A DNA stretch of 64,000 nt from Pseudoalteromonas sp. GCY (GTDB taxonomy: Bacteria > Pseudomonadota > Gammaproteobacteria > Enterobacterales > Alteromonadaceae), in NCBI RefSeq assembly GCF_016695175.1, contig NZ_CP068023.1, positions 3,944,501-4,008,500 on the forward strand, given 5' to 3'. The translations under genes were made by a program, and so were the position numbers. Under the pieces are notes generated by a model, which was given only the letters and a program-made list of their open reading frames with translations, had not been told where the DNA came from and did no database searches. Positions 51,683 through 60,600 of this stretch are shown in pieces; the first letter of the stretch is position 1, and each line of letters opens with the position of its first letter.

Positions 51683-52927
51683 TTAAAATAAATACTGCAA
51701 GCGTGCAGCGAAACCAAATCCTGAATCTTCGTCACCAACCAACGCGGTACTTCCAGCTCCTGAAACATCCGCATAGACAAGGTTAGCCATGAACTTTAAG
51801 CTGCTGGAATGGTAATAGGTGCCGCCCAGTGTGTAGGCGTCGACTTGCGTGCCTTGGTTGGCGTTTTCAGCATCCATACTGGAAATACGCGCAACCAACT
51901 CCCACGCATTTTTTACCCCTTTAGGTTGCTTAAATACCGCAGAGCCTGCGGAATATTGTTTGTGTTCACCGGTCAGGAAATAGCTCAAAGACAGGTGATA
52001 ACCCGAAATATCTCCCCCATCTAAAGCAGAAGTAGGGTCGAGGGTATCTAAGTTACGTGTGGCATATTCGGCCTCAAGCATAAAGGCGTTATGTTGATAA
52101 GCCAGTTCTAACCCGGCTTGTGATATGCTATCAAGGGCGACTACATCACCGCCTGCAGCATAATCTACAAGGCGCACCTTGGCTTCGCGTACTTCACCGC
52201 GAGCAAGGCGATTACCCAGCGTAGCACCGCCCATATCACGGTACGAACCCCAACCACCTAAATGCAGGGTTTTACCGGAAGTGTGTTGCGACCAAGTCAA
52301 ACGCCCCGAATAGGCTAGTGCCAGACGGTCATCTTGGTCACGCCCAGATGCACCAAAAGCGTCGTTTTTATATACCCCTAATGCATAGCGAAAACCGGAA
52401 TCTTTAAAATATTGATAAGCCGATGCGCCCCATCGAAAGTAAGGAGAAAACGTATCAGCGATAGAACTGCGCTCTATGGTATTGATGTGTTTGCTGCTGG
52501 TGAGCGCATTCAGGGTGATATCTTCTCTTAATTTACCAAACTGAAAGCGCGGGCCGTTGTTCCAGCCGGTATAACGCACTCTTACTGTGACTATCTCGGC
52601 ATCGCCTTCGGCAAAATCGAGTAGTAACTTGTGCTCCCAATCGCCCTGCTCGCTCTCTACATAGGTGCGGATCCGGCGCGGAAAAAAGTCGCTGGCGGCA
52701 TCACCCTCATTATCGGCGCTGTATGCACCACTAAAATGGTTAAAATCGAGTTGTACACGCCCACCAAACTCAAGGTTCAGTGATTTATTGGACTGTAATT
52801 CCTTTAATTGCGCTTCTAGCTTTGCAACCTTGCTGGCTAGTGCTTCATCTTGTTGTGCCAAAACGGGGCAAGCAGTTACCGCAATTAATGACATTGCTGC
52901 AACTGGCTTCATTATTGTTGTTCTCAT
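51683..52927 (-). CDS. OprO/OprP-family outer membrane porin
   Basis: 414 residues with a signal peptide ending near LAQ, a short coiled-coil segment (about 28-50, 'ASKVAKLEAQLKELQ') and a 16-strand-type barrel ending in 'LQYLF'. 'QLDFNHFSGAYS' and 'RFQFGKLREDITLN' are typical of the phosphate/anion-selective porin family. First in the operon, it probably admits citrate-like anions. The ATG at 52927 is used; the ATG at 52912 (MKPVAAM) is an alternative. The bases just before and including the first start codon (GAGCAATG) are complementary to the RyhB-like seed described below. Confidence 0.88.
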   Translation of the reverse strand: MRTTIMKPVAAMSLIAVTACPVLAQQDEALASKVAKLEAQLKELQSNKSLNLEFGGRVQLDFNHFSGAYSADNEGDAASDFFPRRIRTYVESEQGDWEHKLLLDFAEGDAEIVTVRVRYTGWNNGPRFQFGKLREDITLNALTSSKHINTIERSSIADTFSPYFRWGASAYQYFKDSGFRYALGVYKNDAFGASGRDQDDRLALAYSGRLTWSQHTSGKTLHLGGWGSYRDMGGATLGNRLARGEVREAKVRLVDYAAGGDVVALDSISQAGLELAYQHNAFMLEAEYATRNLDTLDPTSALDGGDISGYHLSLSYFLTGEHKQYSAGSAVFKQPKGVKNAWELVARISSMDAENANQGTQVDAYTLGGTYYHSSSLKFMANLVYADVSGAGSTALVGDEDSGFGFAARLQYLF

Positions 52928-53360
52928 TGCTCTGTACTCATTTGTCTTAAAAGTATTGTGACTAGCGACTACAACCTGCTATCAAGTACGAGCTTATTGT
53001 TAACCCTCAATTAACCATAGATTGCGGAAATAAGTTGATTAAGTTGAGTAAAACGCATTTTGTGCATAAAAATCATGAGCAATATGCACAAAACCCAAAG
53101 TAGTGTGGAAATAAATAACGAGTGAAGCGAAAGTATGACTGCTGCGTTAATCAAAATATCTAAGATGTGGATGATGAATTAACCTAGCTTTTCTCTGAAG
53201 CTCTGGAGGCGGTGAGCCTACAAAGCTCAATATAGAATAATACTTAGCCCCCTAGAATAAGCAGAAATAAGACATACAACACACCAAAAACCATCACATT
53301 AATAAAACAATAAACTCAATAAATTTAAATTTGGTGTAATTCCAACCACTTAGATCTAAA
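52928..53360. other. regulatory gap upstream of the porin-tct operon
   Basis: 433 bp without a gene. The left part should carry the leftward porin promoter. A 10-bp inverted repeat is at 53058-53093. From about 53100 to 53340 the sequence is AT-rich and I see no structured feature. Confidence 0.6.
53058..53093. promoter_or_regulatory. inverted repeat, candidate operator of the porin-tct operon
   Basis: TTTTGTGCAT and ATGCACAAAA form perfect 10-bp arms separated by 16 nt, about 130-165 bp upstream of the porin start. The spacing of half-sites (26 bp centre to centre) fits binding by a dimer of the CitB-type regulator encoded in the operon. Confidence 0.5.
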
Positions 53361-53422
53361 TAAGAATTATTTTCAAAAAGAACGTTGACAGCCCTTCAAA
53401 TCTAATTGATAATCACTATCAA
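53361..53422 (+). promoter_or_regulatory. Fur-controlled promoter of sRNA copy 1
   Basis: TTGACA (53385-53390) and GATAAT (53408-53413) with a 17-bp spacer form a near-perfect sigma70 promoter. Two Fur 7-1-7 boxes flank it: TAAGAATTATTTTCA (53361-53375, 11 of 14) and TGATAATCACTATCA (53407-53421, 13 of 14), the latter over the -10. Confidence 0.88.
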
Positions 53423-53624
53423 CAAGGCGAGAGTGACGGCTCAACTTGTTATTACAATAGTTTCTTGACCCGAAACAAGGCTGGTATCCACAACTACCAA
53501 GGACGTTAGCAGGCACTTGCATTGCTCCTCGTATTTAGACGCTAACTCCACTTTTTACTTGCTACATTGCTCATATCGGTGACGGTAGATATGAAATCAA
53601 AAAGCCCTGCTCAGGGCTTTTTTT
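53420..53624 (+). ncRNA. RyhB-like iron-responsive small RNA, copy 1
   Basis: About 205 nt from the predicted start near 53420 to the T-tract. The 42-nt core at 53554-53595 contains the seed ACATTGCTCA (53564-53573), ten bases identical to the E. coli RyhB pairing core, followed by a 7-bp hairpin TCATATC/GATATGA. A second seed-like GCATTGCTC at 53519-53527 is unique to this copy. The length resembles Vibrio RyhB (over 200 nt) rather than the 90-nt E. coli form. No convincing reading frame is present. Confidence 0.82.
53598..53624 (+). terminator. terminator of sRNA copy 1
   Basis: GCCCT-GCTC-AGGGC hairpin extended by A/T pairs and followed by seven T, the same in all three units. Confidence 0.95.
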
Positions 53625-53683
53625 ATGCCCAAAATTTATTTTTACTCCTGCACTTGCTAGAAAAACAGCCGCACTAATATTAA

Positions 53684-53744
53684 TGAGAATTATTTTCAAA
53701 AAAGTATTGACTCATTATTAGATCTAACTGATAATCACTATCAA
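53684..53744 (+). promoter_or_regulatory. Fur-controlled promoter of sRNA copy 2
   Basis: TTGACT (53707-53712) and GATAAT (53730-53735), 17-bp spacer. Fur boxes are TGAGAATTATTTTCA (53684-53698, 12 of 14) and TGATAATCACTATCA (53729-53743, 13 of 14). Confidence 0.88.
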
Positions 53745-54018
53745 CAAGACGGCAACGTGTTGTTTCGCCAACTCAGTTAGTAAGGTTGATAGTTGTAAAG
53801 CCCTGTCTACCTGATGTACTCGCTACCTTGAGATTGGCATTAGTACTCTAGTTTGTTTCTCGACCCTGAAACACGGCTGGCCAACGTTAATGGCTTGAAT
53901 GAGCTTAATTCAGTCGCCCCTAAACCTGACTAAGTTTATTCTCACAATTTACTTGCTACATTGCTCATATCGGTGACGGTAGATATGAACGCAAAAAGCC
54001 CTGCTCAGGGCTTTTTTT
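53742..54018 (+). ncRNA. RyhB-like iron-responsive small RNA, copy 2
   Basis: About 277 nt, the longest copy. The 42-nt core (53948-53989, seed 53958-53967) is identical to copy 1. The first bases (CAACAAG) and a 'TCGACCCTGAA' segment are shared with other copies, but most of the 5' 200 nt is unique. It ends in the same terminator at 53995-54018. Confidence 0.82.
53993..54018 (+). terminator. terminator of sRNA copy 2
   Basis: GCCCTGCTCAGGGC hairpin followed by seven T. Confidence 0.95.
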
Positions 54019-54077
54019 ATGCCAAAAATTTATATCTATTTTCAGCGCTTACCGAAAAACAGCCACACAAATATTAA

Positions 54078-54138
54078 TGAGAATTATTTTCAAAAAGGTA
54101 TTGACCTAACGGCAAATCTAATTGATAATCAATATCAA
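54078..54138 (+). promoter_or_regulatory. Fur-controlled promoter of sRNA copy 3
   Basis: TTGACC (54101-54106) and GATAAT (54124-54129), 17-bp spacer. Fur boxes are TGAGAATTATTTTCA (54078-54092, 12 of 14) and TGATAATCAATATCA (54123-54137, 13 of 14). Confidence 0.88.
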
Positions 54139-54299
54139 CAAGAGGACATGCTCTTGCTGATTCGACCCTGAATCGTGTTGTCGGTGATGTGCTACAACGC
54201 CCCTTGATGTGTATCACTGGCAACCACTTTTTACTTGCTACATTGCTCATATCGGTGACGGTAGATATGAATCAAAAAGCCCTGCTCAGGGCTTTTTTT
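54136..54299 (+). ncRNA. RyhB-like iron-responsive small RNA, copy 3
   Basis: About 164 nt, the shortest copy. The identical 42-nt core is at 54230-54271 with the seed at 54240-54249. The 5' end has its own small hairpin (AAGAG/CTCTT near 54139-54154), then 'TTCGACCCTGAA' as in copy 2. It ends 102 bp before the start of the GGDEF gene, so read-through could make it a leader. Confidence 0.82.
54274..54299 (+). terminator. terminator of sRNA copy 3
   Basis: GCCCTGCTCAGGGC hairpin followed by seven T. Confidence 0.95.
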
Positions 54300-54401
54300 A
54301 TGTCTATATTTTCGATCAGCGTTTGTTCAGCTGTAATGTCGTGTAATCGTTTTCTTTTACTAGAATCCGTATCATTCTATTTTTCCAAAAATAACAATAA
54401 T

Positions 54402-55811
54402 ATGAACGCTCGACGCTACCGTTATAATATGTTGTTAAGCCTGCTGCTGTTGGTAGGGTTTATTTTCACCAGCTGGATAAGTATCGAGCACGCTAAACAG
54501 TCGTTGTATAAAGGGGTGAGCGATGATGCTCTGCCACTCACCAGCCATCTGATTGATTTAGACATACAAAAACGGCTCCAAGCTCCAATCATTGTTTCTC
54601 AGCAAATGGCAAATAACGTCTTTATTAAACGTTGGCTAACGTCTTCACAGCAAGACCCTGCGCTTATTTTCACCTACTTAGAAGATACTCGAGTATTACA
54701 TCACGCAAAAACGAGCTTTTTAGTGGATGACAAGAGCCTCACTTATTACCACTTTGATGGTAGCACCCAGCAGTTAGACATCCGCGCCAAACAAAACGAT
54801 TGGTACCGAGAAAGCCTGCATAGCGATGCTGACTATGCGCTCAATGTTGATATAGATCCAAGAGACAACAACGAAGCCATTGTTTACGTCAATCATAAAA
54901 TAAAGCAAAACAACGATGTAATTGGCGTTGTTGGGGTTGGTATCTTATTGGCTGATTTACACAATTTAATCGAACAATACGAAGCCAGTTACGCGCGCAA
55001 ACTGTATTTTATCGACCACAAAGGCAGGCTATTATTTTTTAACGACCAGACCCTATCTGGCACCAGTATTCATGACCGCTTTCCAACCCAAGCAACGGCG
55101 CTGCTCAATCAATCCGAATATCAATTTCGGTTGGAAACTGACGACCATGCCGAGTTTGTTCATTCGCGCTATTTGGACTCAATAGGCTGGTATTTAATTG
55201 TTGAGCAAACAATAGATAAATCCAGTGGAATAAGCGACATCCTCACAACCAATTTATGGGTAGGGAGCCTCGTCACCCTATTAATATTGGCCGTGGCGCA
55301 GTTGACGTTTAATCACTATCAAAAACGCTTAGAAAAAATGGCGAAGTACGACAAACTCACTGATACTTTTAATCGCCAAGCCTTCGAGCCACAGCTTCAG
55401 CACCATTTAGCGAAAGCGCGTACCCAATCAACCCCTGTAGTGATGTTGATGATGGACATTGACCACTTTAAACAAGTGAACGATCAACATGGCCATGTGG
55501 TAGGCGACAGAGTGCTGCAATGTTTCTCCAACGTATGTAAACGCCAGATAGAAAACAAAGGTTTGCTGTGCCGCTGGGGGGGGGAAGAATTTATGGTATT
55601 GCTACCCAAAGCGACGTTAGAGCAAGGAATTGCGATTGCTGAGAAGATCCATGTTGCTCTAGAGCAGGCGGAATGTGAGGTCAAAGTGACAGTCAGTATT
55701 GGCGTTGCACAATACCATATTGATGAATCAGAAGATGGTTTTATAAAGCGCGCCGATGCCGCGCTCTATCGTGCCAAACAAGGCCGGAATCAAACCAAAT
55801 TCGCCGCTTAG
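54402..55811 (+). CDS. membrane diguanylate cyclase with periplasmic Cache sensor
   Basis: 469 residues from the ATG at 54402. The frame is open back to 54189, but that would cross the third sRNA and its terminator. Helix 1 is at about 9-28, a dCache-like periplasmic domain at about 30-270 ('VVGVGILLADLHNLIEQYE'), helix 2 at about 285-305, then GGDEF with 'YDKLTDTFNRQAFEPQ', 'MDIDHFKQVNDQHGH' and the active loop 'CRWGGEEFMVLLP'. The loop codons contain nine consecutive G (55576-55584). It overlaps the convergent GTPase gene by four bases. Confidence 0.9.
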   Translation: MNARRYRYNMLLSLLLLVGFIFTSWISIEHAKQSLYKGVSDDALPLTSHLIDLDIQKRLQAPIIVSQQMANNVFIKRWLTSSQQDPALIFTYLEDTRVLHHAKTSFLVDDKSLTYYHFDGSTQQLDIRAKQNDWYRESLHSDADYALNVDIDPRDNNEAIVYVNHKIKQNNDVIGVVGVGILLADLHNLIEQYEASYARKLYFIDHKGRLLFFNDQTLSGTSIHDRFPTQATALLNQSEYQFRLETDDHAEFVHSRYLDSIGWYLIVEQTIDKSSGISDILTTNLWVGSLVTLLILAVAQLTFNHYQKRLEKMAKYDKLTDTFNRQAFEPQLQHHLAKARTQSTPVVMLMMDIDHFKQVNDQHGHVVGDRVLQCFSNVCKRQIENKGLLCRWGGEEFMVLLPKATLEQGIAIAEKIHVALEQAECEVKVTVSIGVAQYHIDESEDGFIKRADAALYRAKQGRNQTKFAA

Positions 55812-56752
55812 CGGCGATTCTTACGCGTTCTTGCGCGGCGCTGACGTTTTTCGTCTTCACGCGCGGCCTTTTTAGCCTCAGCTTGTGCTCGTAACTCAGC
55901 AACCATTTCTTCTTCCGACTCTCGCATTTCCGGCGTTTCCATCGTGATCTGCCCGATAACAGCATCGCGCAGTTCGTTGATTAAAATCTCCGACATCTTA
56001 TGCGTATCGACCTGATTGCCACCCTTTACACAACCGCGCTTGCGGCCAGCCATCTCAATAAATGTCCAATCACAATCCGGTAATTCGTCGAGTTTGTAAC
56101 GTGCTTTTAAAAGCTCTGGATATGCACCTAGCAAATATTCAGCGGTATAGCTCGCCACTTCTTCATAATTGATAGCCGTATCGCGAATAGCACCCGTTGC
56201 CGCCAAACGATAGCCCGAGTTTTCGTTCTCAACCTTTGGCCACAACATACCCGGCGTATCGTAAAGCATAATGCCGTCTTCAAGCTTAATACGCTGTTGC
56301 GCTTTAGTTACCGCCGGTTCGTTACCTGTTTTTGCAACAATTCTGCCAGCAAGTGTATTGATAAGTGTCGATTTACCCACATTTGGAATACCCATGATCA
56401 TGGCTTTTAGCTGCTTATCTTGACCCACTTTATGAGGTGCAAGCTTTTTGCAAAGCGCATTAATACGCTGTACTTCATTCGCCTTATCATGACCAAACGC
56501 CAGCGCTTTTACACCGCTCTCACGTTCAAAATACTCCATCCACTGCTTGGTCAGTTCAGGATCGGCAAGGTCCGCTTTGTTCATGATTTTGATAACCGGC
56601 TTGTCACCGCGTAACTGCCCTACCATCGGGTTTTCACTACTATATGGAATACGAGCATCCAGCACTTCAATAATGACATCCATCTGCGGCATGATCTCTT
56701 TGATCTCATTGCGCGCTTTATTCATATGCCCTGGGAACCACTGTATTGCCAT
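55808..56752 (-). CDS. ylqF: ribosome biogenesis GTPase YlqF/RbgA
   Basis: About 314 residues from the ATG at 56752, with AGGTGG upstream; a GTG nine bases earlier is in frame. The circularly permuted G motifs appear in the order G4 'KIMNKADLAD', G1 'GIPNVGKSTLINTLAG', G3 'YDTPGMLWPK'. 'IQWFPGHMNKARNEI' is the family's start. RbgA acts in late 50S assembly in Bacillus; the gammaproteobacterial role is less clear. The C-terminus is basic and rich in Arg/Lys. Confidence 0.93.
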   Translation of the reverse strand: MAIQWFPGHMNKARNEIKEIMPQMDVIIEVLDARIPYSSENPMVGQLRGDKPVIKIMNKADLADPELTKQWMEYFERESGVKALAFGHDKANEVQRINALCKKLAPHKVGQDKQLKAMIMGIPNVGKSTLINTLAGRIVAKTGNEPAVTKAQQRIKLEDGIMLYDTPGMLWPKVENENSGYRLAATGAIRDTAINYEEVASYTAEYLLGAYPELLKARYKLDELPDCDWTFIEMAGRKRGCVKGGNQVDTHKMSEILINELRDAVIGQITMETPEMRESEEEMVAELRAQAEAKKAAREDEKRQRRARTRKNRR

Positions 56753-57696
56753 TATAACCACCTGTATTAATTAACTTTAAAAGCTCATATGTTGAACACC
56801 TTGCCAAACTCACGCCCACCATCGCGCCATTCGTACGAAGCAAGAGAAAAGTTAAGGATACAACATAGGGTACTAAACGCTTTTAATACAGCAGCAGTAC
56901 CTCATCATAAGTTGGTTATTCTACTATAAATTGACAGGATTGGGTTAATGGCTAAGAATTCTGTTTAATTCACGTATCACGCTCGACATCCTTGTCCATA
57001 TATCGCTGCTATGAGTAAAGTCAGCCCGTCCTCCTAACTGGGTTCAACGCCCATCCATGGGCTACGACTTACTTTTCTTTGATACTTAAAGAAAAGGCAC
57101 TCCCTCTTCACCCGAAAAACATACTTCTCGGCGGGTGAACCGCCTCCCACAACACTATTTAGACTGTGAGCTTGGAGGCTACGCTGATAGTTTTTGTAAC
57201 CCTTGCAAACAGCTTTATTGATGAAGTCGTAGACGATCTCAAAAGCAACTTATTTCCCCCTCCATCACACCCGAAAAGCATAAGCTGATATGCAATGTGC
57301 CGACAGGATGTCGGCCAAGTCTTGTCTGGCACAGGGAAGTGCCTTACAAGACGGTTGCACTATGTCGGCTTAGGATTTGAGGGTTAAGTGTGATGCTGGG
57401 GCGACGTTTTCTTGGTTCGCTCGATCGCGTCGTGTAAAAAGAATGAACGAGAAGCGCATGGATGCGCTTTGATATCTGCCAAGGAGGGCAAGCTGACACC
57501 GTTTCATTTGACTTGAGATTTAAAAACAGTCCGTTATGCCAAAAGATAAGCATTCGGATGCTGAATAAAAAAATGAGTTAAAAATGCTTGCCTTTTATGT
57601 AACAATAGCGCGCAAATAAAAACCAATCGCAGCACACTAGGAAGTCGTACTGTGTATTGGTGGAACGGCTTTAACCAACAACAGTGGACATAAAAA
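56753..57696. other. palindrome-rich gene-free gap before the T6SS island
   Basis: About 940 bp with no credible gene; open frames there are short and lack family features. Between 57049 and 57467 there are five short perfect or near-perfect hairpins: 57049-57062, 57130-57144, 57299-57315, 57319-57352 (nested) and 57454-57467. This looks like a dispersed non-coding repeat or the remains of an element at the edge of the island. The vgrG promoter should lie near 57560-57690. Confidence 0.5.
57299..57352. repeat. paired hairpins in the pre-island gap
   Basis: GCCGACA/TGTCGGC with a 3-nt loop (57299-57315) is followed at once by GTCTTGT...ACAAGAC enclosing GGCAC/GTGCC (57319-57352). Two compact adjacent stems without T-tracts suggest a structured repeat unit. 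Confidence 0.5.
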
Positions 57697-60600
57697 ATGC
57701 AAACAAGGATTGTGGTGTATGGTACTAACCATCCTGTACATGTCGTCGATTTTGAACTCACGACCTGTATCAATAGCGGCTTTTTACTCAAAGCGAACCT
57801 AGAATCCCAATTTGACCTCGCTGATGAGTTACTTGTCGGCAATATGCTCACGTTTGAAATTGAGTCACCGGACGCAATATCAACGTATTTCACTGGGACT
57901 TTGTTTGATATCCAATCTGGCTTTGTGTCTGAGCACACCTGTGGTGCAGAGGTGGTCTTAAAGCCTCGCCTTGAGTTACTTAAGCAAACAGAAAAAAGCC
58001 AAATCTTTGTACAAGCCAATGTCCAGTCTGTCCTCAATAAGTTGATACAAAAAGCCGGCTATTCACAAGACCGGATAAAATGGCGAGTCACTAAAGATTT
58101 ACCCACGCTACCGCAGTGCGTGCAAGCGCTAGAAAACGACTACACCTTTTTCACCCGACTCTTAGCAAAGTACGGGTTAATTTATTGGTTTGAATGCCAT
58201 GATTTTATTGAGTCGATAGTGATTGCCGAGGGGAATCTTGCAAGCCCGTATATTGAGCGAGGCTTGCTGTCGGTGACGGATAAAGATGGTCTAGTTCACG
58301 AGCATGAAACCGGCTTTGTTGGGTTTACGCAGTGCCAAAGCCGCCATCGTTTTAGAATGGGTGGCTCCCAAGTGCATATGAATGCCCATCCACCAACCTC
58401 GGTCAGCTCGGCGCAGCGCAGTTATTTTGAGCCTGCTGCACAAAATCCTGCTGAGCAATTTGAGCGCACCGGCAATCTCGAGCTTGCCTATCAACAAGGT
58501 AAAAATGAAGTCACGCTAGTAGGAAACGTAGCCGAAGCCAATGCCGGTTATTCGTTTTCGTTAAATGGTAAATTAGGCACAGCGAAAGGTGGCGATTATA
58601 CCTGTATTCGCAGTAAACAGGTGTATAAGCAAGGCAGTGCCAATGACCCTAAGCAAGTTGCGTATCATAGCGAGTCGGTGTGTGTACCACGAGGTGAGCC
58701 AATACGTATTACTCCCCCAGAGCATAGCCCCAAGCCGATGGTGTTTACCGCCACAGTGCGCTCGCTGTCGGGGTCAAAGGCCAACCCTCACTTAGATACC
58801 CAAGGGCAATATGCCACGCAAGTACATTTCGATAGTCAGGTGACCGAGTCGGTAAAGCGCCTCACCCAATATGCCTGTCGCGGTCAAAAGCAACCGACGG
58901 GGTTACACTTTCCACTCCTGCCAGACAGTAATGTGCTCATCGGTTGTATGAACAACGACCCAGACCAAAGTTACTTGTTAGGGTTTGCCCTTAACGACAC
59001 GCAACCGTCGGTTGTTACTAGCGCCAATAACACCCAAAACGTGTTGTGCTCTCGCGGCCAAAACCTGTTGATGTTTGATGACACCCCAAATACCCCGCAT
59101 ATTGTGTTGCAAACCCTAGCGGGCAACCAGCACTTGGTGTTACATGGGGATAAAAAGCAGCCTTATATTCACTGGCTTGCGCAACTTGGCGCGATGAATA
59201 TTTTTGCGGCCAAAGACATACAACTTGGCAGTGTTAAAAGTGCAATTCGACTACTCACCAATAAAACCTTTATTGCCAGCGCCAAACAACAACTGGCACT
59301 GGAGAGTAAAAAGTCGGTGATTATTGATGCCGCAACCAACCTAGACGTCACCGCCAATCAAATTGACGTCAGCGCCAAACAAAATATCACCCTTAAGGCG
59401 GGTCGCAGCCATCGCAGTGTTATCCAAAGTGATATAAAGCTCAAGGCAGACAACAACCTCACCATCACCGCGCCGGCGGGAAGTCAAATCATTCAAAGCC
59501 AAGGCAATATCACAGTAAAAGGCAGTGGCTCTGGCAACCTCACCCTTACCAATGGCGGCAGTGAAATCAGCATTGACTCAAGTGGTAACGTCAACATCTT
59601 TGCAGACAAATTACTGACCTTAAAAGGCAAAGCCATGACCGTGTTTGACGGTAGCATGGAGCAAGATATTGGCAGCAAACAAAGCGCCACTATGCCAAGT
59701 GTACCGCAAATTCAAGCCCTCTCTGAGAATGCTCGACTCTCATTGGCTGCCGATGGCATTGCCACCATGGCGAGCAGTACCATTGAGCTGTCTTATACCT
59801 ATCAAGATGGCAGCCCAATTATGGGCGCGCCTTATACCATTCGATTTGCAAACGGCACAGAGCTGACCGGTAACTTAGACGATAGCGGTAAAGCAAAAAT
59901 TGAGAATGCACCGCCTGGTCAATACACCGTGCAATATGGTGAGGATAAACGCGATTACCTGCCAGAAGATAATCGCCCTAAAAATCCTCTGTATGGACAA
60001 ATCACCCCAGCGCGAGCGGCTGAAATGGTACGCAGCGGCAATACCGCACCACTGATAGAAGCCAACGGCATTGCAACCCAAGCAGGTGATTGGTTGTGGG
60101 GCACACTGCAAGGCGACTTTAATCAAAACCCCTCCACGTCACAAATCGTGGTAGGCACCTTGATTTCCATGATACCAATTATCGACCAAGTCATGGATTT
60201 ACGAGATATCACCGCCAATGTCATGTTACTGACTGACGATGATGAAGCCAACGACACCGACGCTTGGCTTGCCTTTACCCTAACGGGTATTGGTTTAGTG
60301 CCAGTTGTGGGCTCAGCAGTCAAAGGCGTAGGCAAGGTTATCTTAAAAAATACCGGAGAATCGCTCTCGGCTGCGCTTGCCGTACTGCGCAAGCTCGGCA
60401 AAGGCGACCCAGTTAAATACCTAAGAGACATCAACTGGCAAGACCTAGGAAAACAATCCGCCACGGAAGTTAAAAACATCGTCAAAGGCCTGCGCGATTC
60501 ACTTGACGAAATGTCTACCAGTTGGCACTACGACCTACTGCTCCCAGACGCTGCCATCGAAGGCATGCAAGCCACGGTAAAACGCCTAGACGACGTTACC

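Noticed and set aside
53071..53083. ATGAGCAAT as a target site for the sRNA seed
   Set aside because: The complementary strand, not the porin transcript, carries the pairing sequence; the leftward RNA would contain the seed itself, so it is not a target.
53591..53677. Short reading frame (MKSKSPAQGFF...) starting in the sRNA core of copy 1
   Set aside because: It runs straight through the intrinsic terminator hairpin and T-tract, lacks a ribosome site, and is not kept in frame in copies 2 and 3.
54189..54401. N-terminal extension of the Cache-GGDEF gene
   Set aside because: It would be coded by the third sRNA core and its terminator, and adds a hydrophobic segment before the natural start at 54402.
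57344..58037. Two open frames on the minus strand opposite the start of vgrG
   Set aside because: No start signals or recognisable domains. One is antisense to the VgrG N-terminus and the other covers the palindrome-rich gap.
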